Counted from the stretch's first letter, positions 24,301 to 35,938 are shown. The stretch: DNA of 64,000 nucleotides from Liriodendron chinense (GCA_003013855.2 ML058507.1:6200001-6264000); one strand, 5' to 3'. Numbers and translations: made by a program. The notes: generated by a model from the sequence alone, not told the origin.

Positions 24301-27300
24301 CAGACCCCACAGAGCCTTTATCACACTGTCTCCTTAAGTAGACGTTTCGTGTGGCTACCAAGAAGAGGAGAGGTGGGGCTACACACATTAGAAGAAGTGA
24401 AAGGAAGGGGGTGCAATTGTGACTGTTCATAGGCCCTTGTGTAGCTGAAATCTGAACAGTCCCTTGCCAACCAGCTACATTTTCAATGACGGATTTACCT
24501 TGTAATAACCAAAATTCTTAAGACTAATTGTGAGGGATAAAAAATGTCCAAAAGTACTGCTTTTTATATAGTATAGATAATCAATAGACACTTTCATCAA
24601 GTCCTAGGAAAACTTGCAGTTCTTTTAGAACTTGGCCAAGATATTATTGGGTTAGTAATTTCTGTGAAGTTGACGAGCTTCTCAAGAAATTTTCAGAGTA
24701 TTTTTGTGGCGACTATTGTATGATTATTATGAACTCCATGATTGTAGGAAGTCTGACATATGAAAATAAAATTGATTATTTCTTTAGGAAATGAAGGGCC
24801 AAGGAATTGAAGAAACCCGTCTCCAGCTACTACGCGACGTTAGTGGTGCTTTCAGACCAGGAGTCCTTACAGCATTAGTTGGCGTTAGTGGTGCTGGGAA
24901 GACCACTTTGATGGATGTTCTGGCAGGAAGGAAGACTGGAGGGTACATAGAAGGAACTATCAGCATATCTGGTTACCCAAAAAACCAAGCAACATTTGCT
25001 CGGGTTAGTGGTTACTGTGAACAGAATGATATCCATTCGCCAAATGTTACTGTCTATGAGTCCCTTGTATACTCGGCCTGGCTGCGTCTTGCTCCTGAAG
25101 TAAAACCAGAAACACGGAGGGTATGCCATGGTTCCTTTTCTTCACATTCTTTTCCTTTCTTTTCTTTTCTTTTCTTCTTTACTTGTATTTAGTTAATCCA
25201 ATCTAGAGTGCGTAAACAATTTCGCCTGCAAGTGATTCATTCATCCAAACCAGATCCTAATGACAAATATTTTTCAAATCAGGATTTCCGAACTTTGCTT
25301 TGCATAGAAAGCATTCTCCATGATGGACATATGCATTCAAATATACTGTGATGCTATTGACAGTAATTGTCTCTGTTCTGTTGTAGATGTTCGTGGAGGA
25401 AGTGATGGAGCTGGTTGAACTTAACACTCTGAGGGATGCTCTTGTGGGCCTCCCCGGAGTAAATGGTCTCTCAACCGAACAGCGAAAGCGGCTTACAATA
25501 GCCGTGGAGCTGGTTGCAAATCCATCCATCATTTTCATGGACGAGCCAACATCAGGGCTTGATGCTAGAGCTGCGGCAATTGTGATGCGGACAGTAAGAA
25601 ACACCGTGGATACTGGACGGACTGTTGTTTGCACAATTCACCAACCTAGCATTGACATTTTTGAAGCTTTTGATGAGGTGCTTCCCAGTTCCATTTTCAT
25701 TTTTTCTTCCTTTATCTCTGAATTTTTTACTGTGATAGTCATGCTGTTTGTTCATACTTTCGGTTGCAACTTTATAACCTCTCTGTTTACAGCTTCTCCT
25801 TATGAAGAGAGGAGGACAAGTAATTTACGCAGGGCCTCTCGGTCGACATTCTCAGAAGCTTATAGAGTACTTCGAAGTGAGATTTCTTTTCCCTGTGATT
25901 CATATATGTCATTTGTGCTTGTTAAATACAGAAAGTCTGGGCTCAGAAAAATGAGCATTCTCTTCAAGTTAACAGTTCTGATTTGCACATCTTAAAAACG
26001 AATGCAACAAGCATGGGCTCGGAAAGGCCCAGGTTGTAATATCTGCATCTTACATATGAGGGAACTCTTGCAGGCAGTCCCAGGGGTTCCCAACATCAGA
26101 GATGATTACAATCCTGCTACGTGGATGCTGGAGGTCAGCTCTACTTCAGTTGAATCACACCTTGATCTGGATTTCGCAGAAGTTTATGCCAATTCTGCCC
26201 TTTATAAGTAAGTTGAATGATGATACTACAATGCCGGAAAGCCCATTTATCTTAGACTAATATGTTTCTTATCCCACTTGATTTCCTCCTATTGTCTTTC
26301 AGGAGGAATCAAGAGCTCATCAAGGAGCTAAGCACACCAGAACCTGGCTCCAAGGATCTTTACTTCCCTACCAAATACTCTCAAAGCTTTGCTACTCAAT
26401 GTATGGCCTGCTTCTGGAAGCAACACTGGTCCTACTGGAGAAACCCACAGTATAATGCAATCCGATTCTTCATGACACTCGTCATTGGTCTCCTATTTGG
26501 AACCATCTTCTGGGACAATGGAAAAAAGACGTGAGTATTATGTTTCTTATTCCTTCTTCCTTTCTGTTGCTTTAGACCATGTTTGGAAGAAAAAAAAAAT
26601 GCATTTGTTCTGGAGAAGTACCGAAAACGGATTCCACGCTGACTCGTTGAGCAGTTTATCTGTTTTCTGTCAACTGGCTGAAAGAAAGGATTCTGCTTAT
26701 TTCTGTTAGGAGTTGAAATATGAGCAGGATTCCTGTGGGAGTGAGTCTTGCCCATCCATCTTTCAAGACAGAGAAATGCACCCTTGTCATCACTGATAAT
26801 AGCATTCACAATGTAAGTGATAACAATAACAATAACGACTAAAGAAACAACCACAGAACAGCAACAATAATACCGGATATATTAGTAGTACTCATATTAT
26901 ACATTTTCAGAAAAGTGGAGGTCATTGAGACATTGATACTGGGTGAGCAATAGCACTGGATAGGACTTTCAATGGGCTGCCTGGTCTGTCAGGATTCCCA
27001 GCCTAACTCATTTGGGCTGGGCTTGGTTCTTATTTTTAGGCCCTTGGATCTGTTTCTGATTTCCGGGCCTGACAAATCAATGTATGGCATCCAGATCCAG
27101 TTTTAACAAGATTTTCTCTTGACACCTGGCCCGACCACATTTCTGGGCCTGTTGATGCAATGGATTAAATCATTATCGACTTTTGGGCTTGTGTCTAAAT
27201 GTCGAGTGAAATTAGTTATGTGATGGATTGGGTTAATCCTGGCCCACTAAAATGGCTTAAACTGTCCTTGAACACTTTTGGCAAGTTAAGTAAACACGAC

Positions 27301-30300
27301 CAATATACAACTTTGCTTACTCCAATCGAAAACACCCAAAACTTTCCAAAATTGGTAAATATCAAAACTTACGCTCACAGAACAAATCTTCACCTTTCAT
27401 TTGGTCAAACCTACTACAGATAATTGCATTAATAACCCCCAGCCACTGTTCAATCAACAATACCGCTTGTTTTTATCATTTAACTGTGTTTGGTTGCGCA
27501 AAATCTTATGAAATGTCATGAGAATTTACACCAAATTAGACTAGCTAATCATGATTTTTCATGCAGCCAAACGCACACAAAACCAGAAACATTTCTATTC
27601 GCAAGCATTTCATTATCATTATGGTTTTTATGATCCTTTAGCTTGCTGTTAGTGCCAGATATCTGTTCATGGTTTACTCATACAGCCAGATATATCTGTT
27701 ATATTTGACAGAAAGAAGCAACAAGATCTACTGAATCTGCTTGGAGCCATATACTCGGCTGTCTTCTTCCTCGGAGCCACCAATGCTTCAACAGTGCAGT
27801 CTGTTGTGGCAATAGAGAGAACAGTCTTCTACCGCGAAAGAGCAGCAGGAATGTACTCAGCATTGCCTTATGCATTTGCTCAAGTAAACGCTAACTCTAA
27901 ATCCTTGTCATGTTTCAGACTTTTGCTTGTTAATCTACTGTTAAGAAATAGAAGCGTGGATTCCTCCCAAGGTTGTAAAACTTGCCGAGCTGACTCATGA
28001 CTCAACTGAATCAACCAGTTTATGGTCTAACACTGAGTTAGAGAAATGAAACAAATTGCAGACTTGGTATTGTTATAAAAAAAAAAATGATTCGAATCAA
28101 ACAAGTCTTCTACCGCGAAAGAGCAGCAGGAATGTACTCAGCATTGCCTTATGCATTTGCTCAAGTAAACGCTAACTCTAAATCCTTGTCACGTTTCAGA
28201 CTTTTGCTTGTTAATCTATTGTTAAGAACTAGAAGTGTGGATTCCTCCCGAGGTTGTAAAACTTGCCGAGCTGACTCATGACTCAACTGAATCAACCAGT
28301 TTATGGTCTAACACTGAGTTAGAGAAATGAAACAAATTGCAGACATGGTATTGTTATATAAAAAAAAAAAATTAAAAAAAAATGATGCGAATCAAACAAG
28401 TTTTCTCGAGTTGTTCTATGATTTGGTGAATTGGGTGTGTAAAGAAAAACTTGCCTAGCTCAGTTAACCTTTGTAGTATTGAAAAGCTCGCTCGAGCTAA
28501 GTCCGTTCAACTGGGACCTGGACTAGTTGTTTGGTTTGAAAATTTTGCCTCATCAGGTTGTGTGTGTAAACTATAATGACTTTTGCCAAATCCAATACAA
28601 GTGTATAATCGAGCCCATCCACACACCATTACATTGTGCAAGACCGAGCCGTCCATCAGGTGGGCCTCACCTTGTGGATGCTCTGGCCCAAAAATAGCAA
28701 GTCCAGTCATCAAGTTAGACATCCATTTGTTCCAAATAGAGTCAAACTTGATGAGTATACTGGTCTGATTTTTAAGCCAGGGCATCCATCCGATGATGCC
28801 CACCTGATGCACAGCTTGGATCTCAAAGACGTGTGCTGGGTAGATGAGCTGATGTATAATAGGAGTACTCTCTGATGTGTAATTTTCATGTTTTTTCAGG
28901 TGAGCATCGAGCTAATTTATGTAGCAGTGCAGACGCTCGTCTACTCTCTACTCCTTTTCTCTTTGATCAATTTCCCTTGGCAAGCCGACAAGTTCTTCTG
29001 GTTCTTCTACTTCATGTTCATGTGCTTTTCCTACTTCACCCTGTATGGGATGATGGTGGTAGCTCTGACTCCCGGCCACCAGATTGCCGCCATTGTCATG
29101 TCCTTTTTCTTCAGCTTCTGGAATTTGTTCTCTGGCTTCCTCATCTCTAGGCCGGTAAGTGTACTACTACAGTTCATTCAAGTGGGCCCATGGTTCACTG
29201 ATCCAGACCATTTATATGATAGGCCAAATTATTGATGAGGGGATGTCTAAAACATCTCCCAGGGTCTTAAGGTACTAACCCTTCAATCAGTAGCCTGCAA
29301 ATAGAAAGGTACAAAAAATACGGCAACGGTCTAGAAGGGGCAGAGACTGGAGCTGTAGGTTCTTCTAATCTAGAAGACTTTCATGCATTACCCATCCAGT
29401 TGGCTCATCAAGCCAACAGTCTGGATGAGTGACTGATGTTGGTCCCCACATGTATAGAATCGGGGCATTGGGACTCCATTAAGGACAACTACTACTATGA
29501 GGACTACTTACAAATTTTATGATACGATGACTATTTAACTGCTATGACTATGACTATCATGGAAGTTGCAGGACTGACTACGTGTCTTTCCCGCTTTGAA
29601 TCACACTTTGGACCACTTCCTTCCCATTTACACTTGATAAACATTTTTAAACAGATGCTTCTCCACAGCAAGACCCAAATCTGCCCCTGCTTTGTGCAAC
29701 TACACTAAAATGATGACAGCTATCACTACTATGACTATGATGATGACTACTACAAAAAAACTATAACTATCACAACTATGACTGATACAACTACCACTAC
29801 TACAACCATGACAACTACGACAATGATGAGTACCATGACCAATGTTTTCAATATTGGTATCCAAGCATGCATCGCATCCATGGGATATGGAAACATATCG
29901 GGTATCATGGATTACTAACTTTATTCCACATATTCCAAGCAATTAAAACAAGAGAAAATAGTTTAAACTAGCAAAAACTTTACCGATTGGGTTTCTTGTA
30001 CCACATGCTCTTCGATCACGATTTTTGCACCTAAATCCCATTCTCTCCAAACAAATAAAAGAAATTGGTTGAAATCTCCTTGGCAATGTAATCTCAACAA
30101 ATAATTTCAAAGAAAATTGGGGTTTTGTGGATTTTTTGCAAAATTTTTAAATTTTTCGAGAAGGGGGCCGACACAAGTGCCACATCGTCAAAACGTGTGA
30201 TACGTATCAACGATAACAAAAAACTTACAACAACAATATTTTTAGATTATTGCAATGTATTGATTGTGATATATTGCAATATATCGACCGATATTAGGAA

Positions 30301-31120
30301 GTTTCCCAACTATAACCCCGTTTTGTATTGGCACTGTGAGATATTGAGTGTCAAATCACCACTTGATCTAAAAGCTCGAGCCATTAGAGGATGGTGTATC
30401 AATGTATATCAAGGGACTTTAACACTCCCCGTGCATGGGGTGAAACTCCGCACGGGAACATACTAGACAAGGGTGGAGGGAAACTCACACCATAAACAAG
30501 CCGGGCTTGATTTCCCAGTTGCCAGGCCGAACTTGATTTTCCTAGCCCCCCATGGGAGAATATATTACTAAGGTATATTTGTTGCTCCCTGGGATTTAAA
30601 CACAGGAACTTTTGCTCTGATACCATATCAAATCACCACTTGATCGAAAAGCTCAAGCCGTTAGAGAATGGTGTATCAATGTACATCAAGGGACTTTAAC
30701 AGATAGCATCGTAATATTATCGATACTGAAATCACTGATTATGACTACTACAACAAGTAGTGCTATTGCTGGTATTATGGTTGTAATAGTGCTACTGCAA
30801 AAAATGTGAATCTATGCCTTAACATTATACTTCGCATGTTGCACGTGTAGTTGATCCCAATATGGTGGAGGTGGTATTACTGGTGTTCTCCAGTGGCCTG
30901 GACAATCTACGGCCTGGTGGTGTCTCAAGTGGGCGACAAGGACGATCCACTCGAAATACCGGGGCAGCCAGATGTGCCCGTGGACGTGTTCCTCAAGAAC
31001 TTCTTTGGGTATGAGCACAACTTCCTTGGGGTGGTCGCAGGTGTCCATGTTGGCTTCGTCCTCCTCTTCGTCTTCGTCTTCGCCTACGGCATCAAGTTCC
31101 TCAACTTCCAGAAGAGATAA
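10860..31120 (+). CDS. PDR-type (full-size) ABCG transporter, 20 exons, complete
   Basis: Exons read from homology and GT-AG sites: 10860-11248, 15382-15502, 16362-16450, 18188-18272, 18433-18723, 18826-18916, 20466-21366, 21499-21659, 22006-22109, 22290-22455, 22545-22679, 23816-23964, 24788-25120, 25387-25677, 25793-25876, 26074-26207, 26303-26530, 27712-27883, 28900-29154, 30851-31120. All phases join without a stop: 4,449 bp, 1,482 residues, normal for the family. Architecture is NBD1-TMD1-NBD2-TMD2. Walker A1 GPPGSGKT is at about residue 206, signature ISGGQKKR in exon 6 and Walker B LFMDE in exon 7. Walker A2 GVSGAGKT is at about 927, with LSTEQRKR and IIFMDEPTSGLDA in exon 14. The end KFLNFQKR is typical of PDR proteins. 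Closest remembered relatives are the PDR1/ABCG40 group, which export terpenoids, hormones or xenobiotics at the plasma membrane; the substrate cannot be read from sequence. Intron 4 has a weak donor next to a TC repeat. Confidence 0.95.
13009..13548. mobile_element. Foldback MITE copy A with 9-bp TSD
   Basis: Element 13018-13539 (522 bp) in intron 1, flanked by AAATAACTC at 13009-13017 and 13540-13548. The ends are inverted (GAGAGCGGATT.. and ..AATCCGCTCTG, with one terminal mismatch). Inverted similarity continues inward for well over 150 bp, so most of the element folds on itself. Each arm contains the perfect palindrome made of GGGCACAGAGAT and its complement. A 9-bp TSD and long TIRs suggest a Mutator-like MITE. 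Confidence 0.85.
13929..14464. mobile_element. Foldback MITE copy B with 9-bp TSD
   Basis: Element 13938-14455 (518 bp), same family as copy A but in the opposite orientation, flanked by GGGTTTGGG at 13929-13937 and 14456-14464. Ends GAGAGCGGATT and AATCCGCTCTC are perfect inverted repeats. The different TSD proves an independent insertion, not a local inversion of copy A. Confidence 0.88.
14474..14850. mobile_element. Third MITE-like insertion with 10-bp TSD
   Basis: TCTCCAAACG occurs at 14474-14483 and 14841-14850. The roughly 357 bp between have inverted subterminal blocks (a GTGGGGTCCACGGTGA type near 14500 and its inverse near 14790) and the dispersed GTGAGCCCAAAAA module. The very ends do not match well, so the terminal repeats are decayed or the left end is trimmed. 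Confidence 0.65.
18273..18335 (+). repeat. TC microsatellite abutting the intron 4 splice donor
   Basis: A pure TC run of about 60 bp begins inside the donor itself: exon 4 ends AGG and the intron starts GTCTCTCT. Homologous PDR genes have the same exon boundary, so this donor must be used despite lacking the usual A at +3 and G at +5. Confidence 0.85.
19030..19067 (+). repeat. G-rich run with G-quadruplex potential (intron 6)
   Basis: A run of more than ten G followed by four GGGGC units and GGGTG on the coding strand. At least five G3+ tracts separated by single C satisfy the usual quadruplex pattern. It would be present in the pre-mRNA as well as the DNA. Confidence 0.8.
19810..20377. mobile_element. 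MITE with 52-bp terminal inverted repeats (intron 6)
   Basis: 19810-19861 (GGGATTTTTACC...) is the inverse of 20326-20377 (...GGTAAAAATCCC) with about seven mismatches or so by eye. The element is 568 bp and non-coding. I could not find a convincing TSD. Just inside the right arm, at 20310-20319, is a GGGTTCGAACC word like a tRNA B box. Confidence 0.75.
23112..23191. repeat. Short tandem duplication in intron 11
   Basis: Two adjacent copies of an about 40-bp unit containing CTTGAATATACTGTGCAAC, differing by a one-base indel. The rest of intron 11 (22680-23815) shows nothing recognisable. Confidence 0.7.
27823..28398 (+). repeat. Tandem duplication of exon 18 tail plus intron start
   Basis: Unit 1 (27823-28103, 281 bp) holds the last 61 bp of exon 18 and the first 220 bp of intron 18. 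Unit 2 (28104-28398, 295 bp, longer because of an A-rich stretch) follows directly and differs at only a handful of bases. Unit 2 keeps the coding-like block and a donor (CAA then GTAAACG), but its only adjacent acceptor-like AG (28104-28105) would put it out of frame. Confidence 0.9.
29490..29835. repeat. Low-complexity ACTACTATGACTATGA region (intron 19)
   Basis: Irregular reiteration of ACT, ATG and ACA triplets; not coding on either strand by family resemblance. Confidence 0.6.
30349..30701 (-). mobile_element. TRIM (terminal-repeat retrotransposon in miniature), intron 19
   Basis: Two 76-bp LTRs, 30349-30424 and 30626-30701, in direct orientation. Ends on the plus strand are TGTCAAAT...TTTAACA (right copy TATCAAAT, one mutation). 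On the minus strand the right LTR is the 5' LTR. Directly next to it, at 30614-30625, is TGGTATCAGAGC, which matches the 3' end of plant initiator tRNA-Met as a 12-nt PBS with no gap. The inner 201 bp are non-coding. A purine-rich GCACGGGGAG precedes the other LTR as a PPT. No clear TSD. Confidence 0.88.
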
Positions 31121-31133
31121 CAAGGATAGAAAA

Positions 31134-31191
<58 letters not shown>

Positions 31192-32447
31192 GTTGATGGT
31201 AATTCTACATAATTGTTGTTGTGTCCTTGTAATTTTAGTCAAGTATATGAAGATGTCATTGTATTTCTAGTAGAGAGTATAAGGGAAAAAAAATATATAG
31301 GATTTGGGTGAGGATTTTATTTTTGTATTTGCTAAGATGAGATGAATCTAACTAAGATGTAGACTTTTCTTTCTTTTTCTTTTTTTGTTTGGAACCCAAC
31401 ATGGATGACAAGACATCCATGCATTTGCATTGTATACTAGTACGATTTGAGGGACAAACCAGGAAGAGTAGATAAAAAGTAATGTAAAAGGAAGGAGAAA
31501 TTTGAAGAAATGTATTTTAATGGGTTTTCTTAAGCTTTATCTAGTCTGTTACATTAGGTTTTGAAAATCTACTGTGTGAGAGAGAGAGAGAGAGAGATGA
31601 AAATCATAGTTCTAAAACTCATAGAGTTGATTCAAAACTGAGACGACTGGACTCATATTTAATTCGAAAAACAGAAGGGAGCCATGATTTACACACCTAT
31701 CTTATTGATAGAAGCACCTACGTTTCTACTTCTCGGAATACAAGAGTCCTACTTTGGATTCTCCTAAAAAATGTGGGGTTCTATCAATTATGGTGAGTGT
31801 ATATTTCAATTCCCTTTTAGAAATTTTCTACTCTTTTTCACATGGTATTGTGCATAAGATTTGCATTGATTTTGCAACGTTCCTATGTTAATTGGGGTGG
31901 TAAGAGGCATGTTCACTTACCAAGGTTGGGATCTTACATCGGATTATTAACCATCGCAACGGAATTTAGAAAACAGACCCCAAATATCTTTAATGATGAG
32001 TTTAACAAGAGAAATAATTCATGATTAAAGATTTTTTTGCCCATCTTCTCGAAAAAGCTTTCCCAACACAATCCATTTATATGATGGACCGCCTCGCCTG
32101 ATGAGGATGGCTGAGAAACAAAAACTCCTTGAACAGTCTCCTCGACCTTTGAATAGTCAAGAGTTGAAACACTTAGATCTGACATTTTTTTCTTTTCTTT
32201 TCTTTTCTTTTACCTCTCTTCTGTGGTGAGGCTCCTCGTACCAATGGCTTCAGTGAATAAAAAGGACCCTGATCCAATCGCTTTCCCCTACAACCTGTTT
32301 GGAGGGGGTTGAATCCTGACCTTTTTTGCACTATTCATGTTAAAGGACCTTAGCAAAAATGCATTGAATGGACACTTCTTTTATATTTGTTTGGTCTAAA
32401 TCCCATCTAATAAGAGGATACTCGTGTATTCATGGGTTACAGTGATC
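31121..32447 (+). other. 3' UTR of the transporter and spacer
   Basis: The stop codon is followed at once by a CT microsatellite (31137-31187) and AT-rich sequence that should contain the poly(A) site. I cannot place the site. A GA repeat lies at 31576-31597. No further gene is seen up to the TSD of the next retrotransposon at 32448. Confidence 0.5.
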
Positions 32448-32452
32448 CAGCG

Positions 32453-33283
32453 TGTTAACGTCGGATTTGGTAACAGGATCCTCCAGACGTTCACATTCCT
32501 TCAAGCCAGCTCTCCTTCGAACCCGAAAGAATATAAGAGAAAACTAAGGGTGGCCGGCGTCCAGCCGTTAGCCCTCCGAAGCTTAAGTCAGATAGGATAT
32601 GGTTGCAAAGGAAACTCACAATTTAGGAGTTTAGAGATTGTGTATATTGTACCTTTACCACCTGTAGGATTATCTATTTATGCAAATTCGGGTAGTCCAG
32701 TTAGTTACACAAGCCATTAAGATTACTGTTGATTTTTGGGGATAAGGAGCTTATCCTATCAATCCTTAGATAAGGGGATAGCCTAACCGTTCTATACGTC
32801 CAACTGATTACATCTCTTGATGGAGATCCCCAATGGTTCAGAGCCATGAATAGAGATAAGCGCAAGACCGGCCTATACGGGCTGCTGGTACTAGAAAAAC
32901 AGATGATACTCAGACTCGGTGGACTGCTTGCATTTGGGATGCGACCCCTTACGACGAGCACGAGCCGAGCTGCTCGCATTTGGGATGCGACACCTTTCGC
33001 CGAGCACGAGCCGAGCTACTCGCATTTGGGATGCGACCCCTTACGACGAGCACGAGCCGAGCTGCTCGCATTTGGGATGCGACCCCTTTCGACGAGCACG
33101 AGCCGAGCTGCTCGCATTTAGGATGCGACCCCTTTCGACGAGCACGAGCCGAGCTGCTCGCATTTGAGATGCGACCCCTGTCGACGAGCACGAGCTGAGC
33201 TGCCCGCATTTGGGATGGCTGGTCGCGCCTTCTCTCAATCATTCTTCGATCGCATTCTTGATAGTCAACTTTATCCTACAACA
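32453..33283 (-). repeat. 3' LTR of the Tat element (left on plus strand)
   Basis: TGTTAACG...CCTACAACA, 831 bp. Contains six full copies of a 46-bp minisatellite unit at 32934-33215 (GCATTTGGGATGCGACCCC...). Adjacent inside the element, 33284-33300 reads on the minus strand as a GGGTTTGGGGGCATC polypurine tract. Confidence 0.92.
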
Positions 33284-33542
33284 GATGCCCCCAAACCCTT
33301 AGCGTTGAAGAGCTATGCCAAGGGTTTTATTTGTATGCAGTGACCGGCTGTTGGGAGAGAATCGCGCGTGACTCATACGGAGAGATCCTGCATTTATGAT
33401 GGCCAGCTTTACGCAGCTTTTCAGCCATGAGAGGTGAAGCGTCGCTCGCCACGTGCCTTTGTAATTAATGCTTGTGCCCGTTCGTTTGTCATGTCGGATG
33501 AGAAGCCGCCGCGTGTCAACCAAATCAAATGGAATGATTGCG

Positions 33543-33550
33543 TATAAATA
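33543..33550 (+). promoter_or_regulatory. Putative TATA box for the antisense ORF
   Basis: TATAAATA, 148 bp upstream of the ATG at 33698, just inside the 3' LTR and reading in the antisense direction. This would give the extra ORF its own transcript, independent of the LTR promoter. Confidence 0.4.
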
Positions 33551-33697
33551 TCGAGTCCTGCTGGAGTTTGCTTTATTTTCGAATTTCTGCTGCAGAGAGT
33601 TCTTCCTTCTTTTCTTCCTTTGTTCTCAGCGCAAACCTCTTCGCGGAGGTAATCTTTCTTCTTATTTTCTTTTTCTCTTCTCTTTCTTTCTTTTACA

Positions 33698-35938
33698 ATG
33701 GCGGGGGTTTCCGATGAAGAGATCGTCCCTCTGGGAGATGAGACTCCCGATTCATCCGAATCTAATAATGCCCGAGTACCGGCCGGAAGATATTCCGCCT
33801 CCGGTTATCCCTCTATAATGACAGAAGAGCAGCTCTCGAGCTTTCGAGAAAGGTACCGGGTTCCGGAGTCCGTTATTCTCAGGTTACCTGGGAGAGGGGA
33901 GACAGCCGATGCACCACCACCAGGCTGTGTAGCCTTTTATTAATATTTTTTCGGGTTGGTGTGCGTCTTCCCCTTCACTCATTCATCCGAAACTTCCTTC
34001 GCACTTATAAGATTGCCCCCGGCCAACTTATCGGAAACGGCTGGCGGGTGCTTATAACTGCTTTCATCCTTTGGAAGCAAGCGGGTAATGATGACTTAAC
34101 CGCTGAGGAGTTTTTGCGACTATTTCAGCTGAAAAAGACCCCAGGCTACCGAGGGTTGGTACTACTCTCTACTTCTGGCACCGGGACAACTTCATTCTGG
34201 GAAACCCTTCCTCCAATTGCCCTGGGTGGAGGAAAAAATGGTTTTACGTCTCCGAAAATTGGGAGTCAGATGTGGGCTTCGACCCTAAAGGCCATAATGT
34301 TATCCGCCACTTTGGCGAAGGTGGGTTTGAATTTCTACCCCTTCAACTGAAGAAAGTAAAAGGAAATTTGCTTCGCTTACATCGACCGATGTGCCCTTAT
34401 ATTCTTTTTGCAGGCATTCCGATTGGAGCCAGACCAAACTTGCGGGGAGGACTTAACGAAAAACTTGTAAAGGTCTCCAAGCTTTCAGCGACCGCACGCA
34501 ACGTCAACGTTGCTTTGAACCCACGCTGCCTCTGCGCCGCGGGCTTGATATCCCAAGAAGAGATGGTGAACGTGGGAGACAAAAGGGGCGAGCTGGGAGT
34601 GCTCCCCCGTCTGAAGGGTACTGCCTCGAAGAGGCAAAAGAAGTCAGCGGCTGGACCTTCAACTGCGCCAGCTCTAGCAGAGGGGTCTGCTCGCTGGCAC
34701 ACAGCCGCATACTGCTACCAAAGGGGGGGTTGTCACGATCCCTCCCACTTCCGCGACCCCTCCTGCCTCTGCGACCCCTCCAGCTAGCGCCCATAACCAG
34801 CCGATAATCGAAGTCGTTGACAATTCGTTCGAAAGGCGATCAAACGGAGGAAGGTCTCCCTCTAAGGGAGACATCATGCGAGCCCATCACTGCTTGTGAT
34901 TCGGCTGACACCTGCCTCGGGGGCTGCGAATGCTCAGCGAGGTAAGTTCCGGCGAGATGGTTGTAGCTCAGCCCTCCGGGTCGGGAGTCTTCGTCATCTC
35001 GCCATACTTGCATCCGATATGCAAGTTTATGTTTGATAATATTTCCCCCAACTCCTTCGGGGGCCTTCTTGAGCCGATTCCAGAGGCTCTCTCCACAGAG
35101 ATAGGAGTTAGGTTGATCCAGGTGACAACTTCTCCCCATTCCTCATTCTTTTTGAATTATTTATGTTGTGGGTTACTCTAATTCTTCTTTCTTTATCTGA
35201 GCAGAGTTTAGATCTCACGCTCCGAGTTAGACGCGACATTGATGCTGCCCGCCGCGTTGTTGATGCCGCCCGCCGCGTCGTTGATGACGCGGAAAAAGAA
35301 GAAGAAAGCGATGGAAGGCGAGGTCCAGGGAAGGGACCGCATAATAAAAGCCCTGGAAGCCTAAATCGCCAAAATAAACGAGGAGAAGCAGATTCTTCTC
35401 GCCAAGATCTAGGCCATGACTGATCGTTTTCAATCACTGAATCTACAGTTTGCAAAGCTCCAAGAAATTCATACCAAGTCCGAGAGAGAGAAATAGATTT
35501 TTTGCCAGGACAAGATCTCCCTCGAGGAGCAGCTCAAGGACTCTCGGACTTAAGCTTGAGGAGGCCAAGAAAACTCTCGACCAGCTGAAGGACGATTCCA
35601 TTAACTGGGAAGAGGAAAGAGTGGCCCTTGTCAAGATGGTATCTGAAGAGGGTCCTCGTGCCATCCAAGAGTTCCGAACCTCTCAGCTCTACGATGAGGA
35701 GCGTTATGAGGCGTATATCGCTGGTCGCAATTTTACGGTCAAAGTTATGCAGCCGAGAATGAGGTCACTGGAGCTACCGATGCGGCACCTGCTCCCGAGA
35801 TCGGTCCTGAAGCAGAGAGTCGCGAGCCTGCCCAAGACGAGAACGATCGATCTTAGAGTCGTCACCCTTCTCTCTCTCTCTCTCTTCCTTAGTACTTTGA
35901 GAAGAAATTTTATTCATGTAAATGATCTGACTTTTTAG
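33698..35938 (+). pseudogene. Antisense extra ORF of Tat element (putative gypsy-type transposon protein)
   Basis: Starts ATG at 33698. The conserved part (PPPGCVAFY, then after a stop and a frame change RLPLHSFIRNFLRTYKIAPGQL and GNGWRVL) resembles the plant family called Transposase_28 or putative gypsy type transposon; this is family recognition from memory. Open stretches: 33698-33943, 33961-34190, 34190-34787, then 35163-35423 and 35450-35938. The last part is charged and coiled-coil-like (KTLDQLKDD, EERYEAY). At least one stop (33941) and several frame changes make it a pseudogene, although introns could account for some of them. Function in the family is unknown. Confidence 0.7.

Noticed and set aside
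32846..33242. Several overlapping ORFs on both strands over the 46-bp repeats, seemingly a repeat protein
   Set aside because: They are open only because the unit lacks stops in most frames. The same array is in the other LTR (46699-47306), which identifies it as non-coding LTR sequence.
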